Positions 61,919-64,000 of a stretch of 64,000 bases of DNA are shown piece after piece. Source of the stretch: Nioella sp. MMSF_3534 (GTDB taxonomy: Bacteria; Pseudomonadota; Alphaproteobacteria; Rhodobacterales; Rhodobacteraceae); contig NZ_JASHJX010000008.1 in assembly GCF_030732985.1 (NCBI RefSeq), positions 35,967-99,966 of the forward strand, in the 5' to 3' direction. The notes below the pieces were generated by a model. The model did no database searches. It was not told the origin of the DNA and saw only the letters and a list, made by a program, of their open reading frames with translations. The position numbers were made by a program, and so were the translations under genes. Position 1 is the first letter of the stretch, and each line of letters starts with the position of its first letter.

Positions 61919-63601
61919 ATGGATCTCAAGACCATCGGCATCATCGTGGGTGCCGTCCTTCTGTTCATCGTCCTGATCGGTCTGGTTCTGGGCCGTCTTT
62001 ACAGGCGTGCCACGCGCGAGATGAGCCTCGTCAAGACCGGCGCCGGCGGCAAGCGCGTGATCATGGACGGGGGCACCATCGTGGTGCCGCTGCTGCATGA
62101 AATCAGCCCGGTCAACATGAAGACCCTCCGGCTGGAGGTGCAGCGCACCGGCGAAGGCGCACTGATCACCCGCGACCGGATGCGCGTCGATGTGGGGGTG
62201 GAATTCTACGTCTCGGTCAATGCGACCGAGGAAGGCATTTCGCGCGCCGCGCAGACGCTCGGCGACCGCACCTTCTATGTCGACCAGCTGCGCGACATGA
62301 TCGAGGGCAAGCTTGTCGATGGCCTGCGGTCTGTGGCCGCGCAGATGACCATGGACCAGTTGCACGAAAACCGCTCGGAATTCGTGCAGGAGGTGCAGAA
62401 TGCCGTCTCCGAGGACTTGCTGAAGAACGGTCTTGAACTGGAATCGGTATCGCTCACCGCGCTCGACCAGACGCCGTTTGAGGCGCTCGATGAAAACAAC
62501 GCCTTCAACGCGGTCGGGATGCGCAAGCTGGCCGAGGTCATTGCCGTGTCCAAGAAGGAACGCGCGCAGATCGACGCCGAGGCTAACACGGCCGTGCGTC
62601 GCGCGGCGATGGAAGAGGCGCGCCAGCGGCTCCAGATCGAACGCGAGGAACAGGAGGCCGCGATCCAGCAGGAACAGGAAGTCGCGACCCTGCGCGCCGC
62701 GCAGCAGGCCGAAATCGCCCGCCGCAACGAGGTGGCCGAGAAGGAACGCGAACAGGCGCGGATCGAGCGGGAACGCGAAATCCGTGCCGCCGACATCGCC
62801 CGCGAGCGACTGATCCGCGAGGCCGAAATAACCCGCGACCGCGAACTGGAAGTGGCCGATCAGGAACGCCAGATCATCATCGCCCAGAAGTCCGAGGAAG
62901 AAAGCCGCGCCCGCGCCAGCGCCGACGCCGCCCGGGCAGAGGCCACGAAAGCGCAGGAATCGATCGAGACCGCGCGCTCGGTCGCGCAGGCCGAACGGCA
63001 GAAGCAGATCGCGATCATCGAGGCACAGCGCGAGGCGGAACGCGAAGCAACCCGCATCAAGCTGGCCGCGCAGGCGGAAAAGGACGCCGCCGAGGACCGC
63101 GCCGCCGCCCGCCGCGAGGAGGCACAGGCCGATGCCGATGCGATTTCGATCCGCGCCGAGGCCAAGAAGAAGGACATGCTGGCCGAGGCGGAAGGCAAGC
63201 GCGCCATCGTCGAGGCGGAGAATGCGATTTCCGAAGCCATTGTCGAGATGAAAGTGGCGCTGGCCCGGCTGGAGGCGCTGCCCGATATCGTCGCGCAGAT
63301 GGTCAAGCCCGCCGAGAAGATCGACTCGATCCGCATCCACCAGGTGTCCGGCCTCGGGGGCGGCGCGTCGGGCGGTGGTTCTGGCGAGGGCAAGGCACCT
63401 GTCAATCAGGCGATGGACTCGATCCTTGGAATGGCCCTGCAACTGCCCGCGATGAAGAAGCTGGGCGAGGATCTGGGGATTTCCATGGAGGGCGGTCTGG
63501 CCGACGTGGTGGATGCCGCCATGGGCAAGGCCGCGCCGTCCGCGTCGGAGCCCCCGGCAGAACCGGAGGCCAAGGCCGAAGCGCCGCAGCGCCCCGCGTA
63601 A
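61919..63601 (+). CDS. yqiK: Flotillin-family protein (YqiK type)
   Basis: 560 residues, AAGGAGAGGAG upstream. N-terminal membrane helix (IGIIVGAVLLFIVLIGLVLG), a SPFH domain at about 35-220 (MRVDVGVEFYVSVNATEEGI, LRDMIEGKLVDGLRSVAAQM), then a long Glu/Ala/Arg coiled coil (about 225-440; EREQARIEREREIRAADIAR) and a Gly/Ala-rich end. Flotillins scaffold membrane microdomains. The antisense 894-residue frame over this gene is a codon-bias artefact. Confidence 0.93.
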   Translation: MDLKTIGIIVGAVLLFIVLIGLVLGRLYRRATREMSLVKTGAGGKRVIMDGGTIVVPLLHEISPVNMKTLRLEVQRTGEGALITRDRMRVDVGVEFYVSVNATEEGISRAAQTLGDRTFYVDQLRDMIEGKLVDGLRSVAAQMTMDQLHENRSEFVQEVQNAVSEDLLKNGLELESVSLTALDQTPFEALDENNAFNAVGMRKLAEVIAVSKKERAQIDAEANTAVRRAAMEEARQRLQIEREEQEAAIQQEQEVATLRAAQQAEIARRNEVAEKEREQARIEREREIRAADIARERLIREAEITRDRELEVADQERQIIIAQKSEEESRARASADAARAEATKAQESIETARSVAQAERQKQIAIIEAQREAEREATRIKLAAQAEKDAAEDRAAARREEAQADADAISIRAEAKKKDMLAEAEGKRAIVEAENAISEAIVEMKVALARLEALPDIVAQMVKPAEKIDSIRIHQVSGLGGGASGGGSGEGKAPVNQAMDSILGMALQLPAMKKLGEDLGISMEGGLADVVDAAMGKAAPSASEPPAEPEAKAEAPQRPA

Positions 63602-63624
63602 CGATCTATCAGGATGGATGAACG

Positions 63625-63647
63625 GGGCCGTTCCGCAGGGGCGGCCC
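63625..63647 (+). terminator. Terminator after the flotillin gene
   Basis: GGGCCGTTCC pairs with GGGGCGGCCC around a GCA loop (10 pairs, some G-T), followed by TTTCG. Lies 24 bases after the stop. Confidence 0.6.
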
Positions 63648-63662
63648 TTTCGCATGAGGGAC

Positions 63663-63740
63663 TCAGATCCCCGGCAGGTCCAGCAGCAGCGCGGCGTGAT
63701 CCGAGGCATGCGGCCGGTGGCGCATTGTAGCCTTCTTGCT
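63663..63740 (-). pseudogene. Possible C-terminal tail of an exonuclease III-like gene
   Basis: The minus-strand peptide RHRPHASDHAALLLDLPGI ends at 63663. The SDH-A...L-D-L tail resembles the end of exonuclease III/EEP-family nucleases, but the upstream sequence is not similar, so this could be a short fragment or chance. Confidence 0.25.
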
Positions 63741-64000
63741 ATGGCCGCCTGACGCAGGGAAACGAACGTGACATCGCGCCACATGATTAGTCGGCACGTC
63801 CACATCCGACAGTTGAGCGGTGGTGTTGACCTCCAGCCTGGAGGGGGGCTGTAACAATACAGTGTAGGCTGCGGCCGGTGGCGCCACTCAGATTTTAGCC
63901 TTGTGTTTGCGAGGCTGTGGGGCTAGGCGGTGTTGACAAAAGGGGTTCCCAACGCGCGTTGAGCGTGATTCAAGCTGGTATCTACGATGGAGACCAGCTT
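63741..64000. other. Right edge of window, probable start of another IS
   Basis: 260 bases without an identified gene. GTTGACAAA near 63933-63941 is the reverse of the ATTTGTCAAC seen at 60991, and an ATG near 63989 may open a transposase frame that continues beyond the window. Confidence 0.25.

Noticed and set aside
61121..63805. 894-residue minus-strand frame opposite yqiJ-yqiK
   Set aside because: Produced by the GC-rich codon bias of the flotillin gene; low-complexity sequence with no domain.
1..64000. CRISPR arrays, tRNA or rRNA genes
   Set aside because: No regularly spaced repeats with spacers and no tRNA or rRNA signature were seen while reading both strands; a covariance-model scan was not possible here.

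Overview
The window reads as part of a mobile plasmid, or plasmid-derived element, from an alphaproteobacterium, most likely Rhodobacteraceae. The GC-rich codon use, the DnaA-like replication protein beside a divergent parAB operon, and the MobC / VirD2-type relaxase / VirD4 set with a VirC1-VirC2 pair all fit that group. No tRNA, rRNA or CRISPR array was seen, and no mating-pair (VirB) genes, so this part looks mobilizable rather than self-transmissible.

Layout. (1) 1-7474: transfer module on the minus strand (mobC, relaxase, virD4), a hairpin-dense oriT candidate at 5228-5779, then virC1-virC2-like genes on plus. (2) 7555-8116: relBE-type toxin-antitoxin. (3) 8861-15383: an unfamiliar accessory island. 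The plus-strand operon is ACP-like protein, XRE regulator, ImmA/IrrE peptidase fused to a chagasin-like inhibitor, papain-like cysteine protease and thymidylate-synthase-like protein. It converges on a minus-strand MazG-like gene plus a uracil-DNA-glycosylase-like gene split by an insertion sequence. (4) 15572-29234: plasmid backbone (WGR, DUF2493, Toprim, a giant methyltransferase/Strawberry-notch helicase, RadC-like, DUF932), with a RES/Xre toxin-antitoxin inside it. (5) 29407-31042: a DRT2-type defence reverse transcriptase with an upstream non-coding RNA. (6) 31144-36893: SSB, a large ParB-like protein and hypothetical genes. (7) 37146-41761: the replicon (DnaA-like initiator, parA, parB, four parS-like palindromes) and an AbrB/VapC pair. 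(8) 41810-43999: resolvase and a DUF1612-like regulator. (9) 44176-52498: an IS-bounded cargo of threonine catabolism (XRE-cupin regulator, kbl, tdh, truncated thrC and transporter) abutting a small tniABQ transposon. (10) 52476-57210: an XRE-ImmA gene, small proteins and parDE. (11) 57222-61000: nested IS remnants. (12) 61112-63601: yqiJ-yqiK (flotillin) pair.

The strongest discovery is at 30851-30983. The strand antisense to the reverse transcriptase carries a TATAAT box, then a Shine-Dalgarno and ATG, and about 106 bases later a TTGACA box. A four-base AACG repeat lies at each end, exactly 129 bases apart. If the intervening RNA template is copied head-to-tail, as reported for DRT2, a perfect TTGACA-17-TATAAT promoter forms at every junction and the reading frame (43 codons per unit) never meets a stop. 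This is what a latent 'neo' gene should look like.

The second is the 8.9-15.4 kb island. It puts a caspase-like regulatory logic (papain-type protease beside its predicted inhibitor, which is fused to a repressor-cleaving peptidase) next to three nucleotide-directed proteins. I do not recognise it as a described system.
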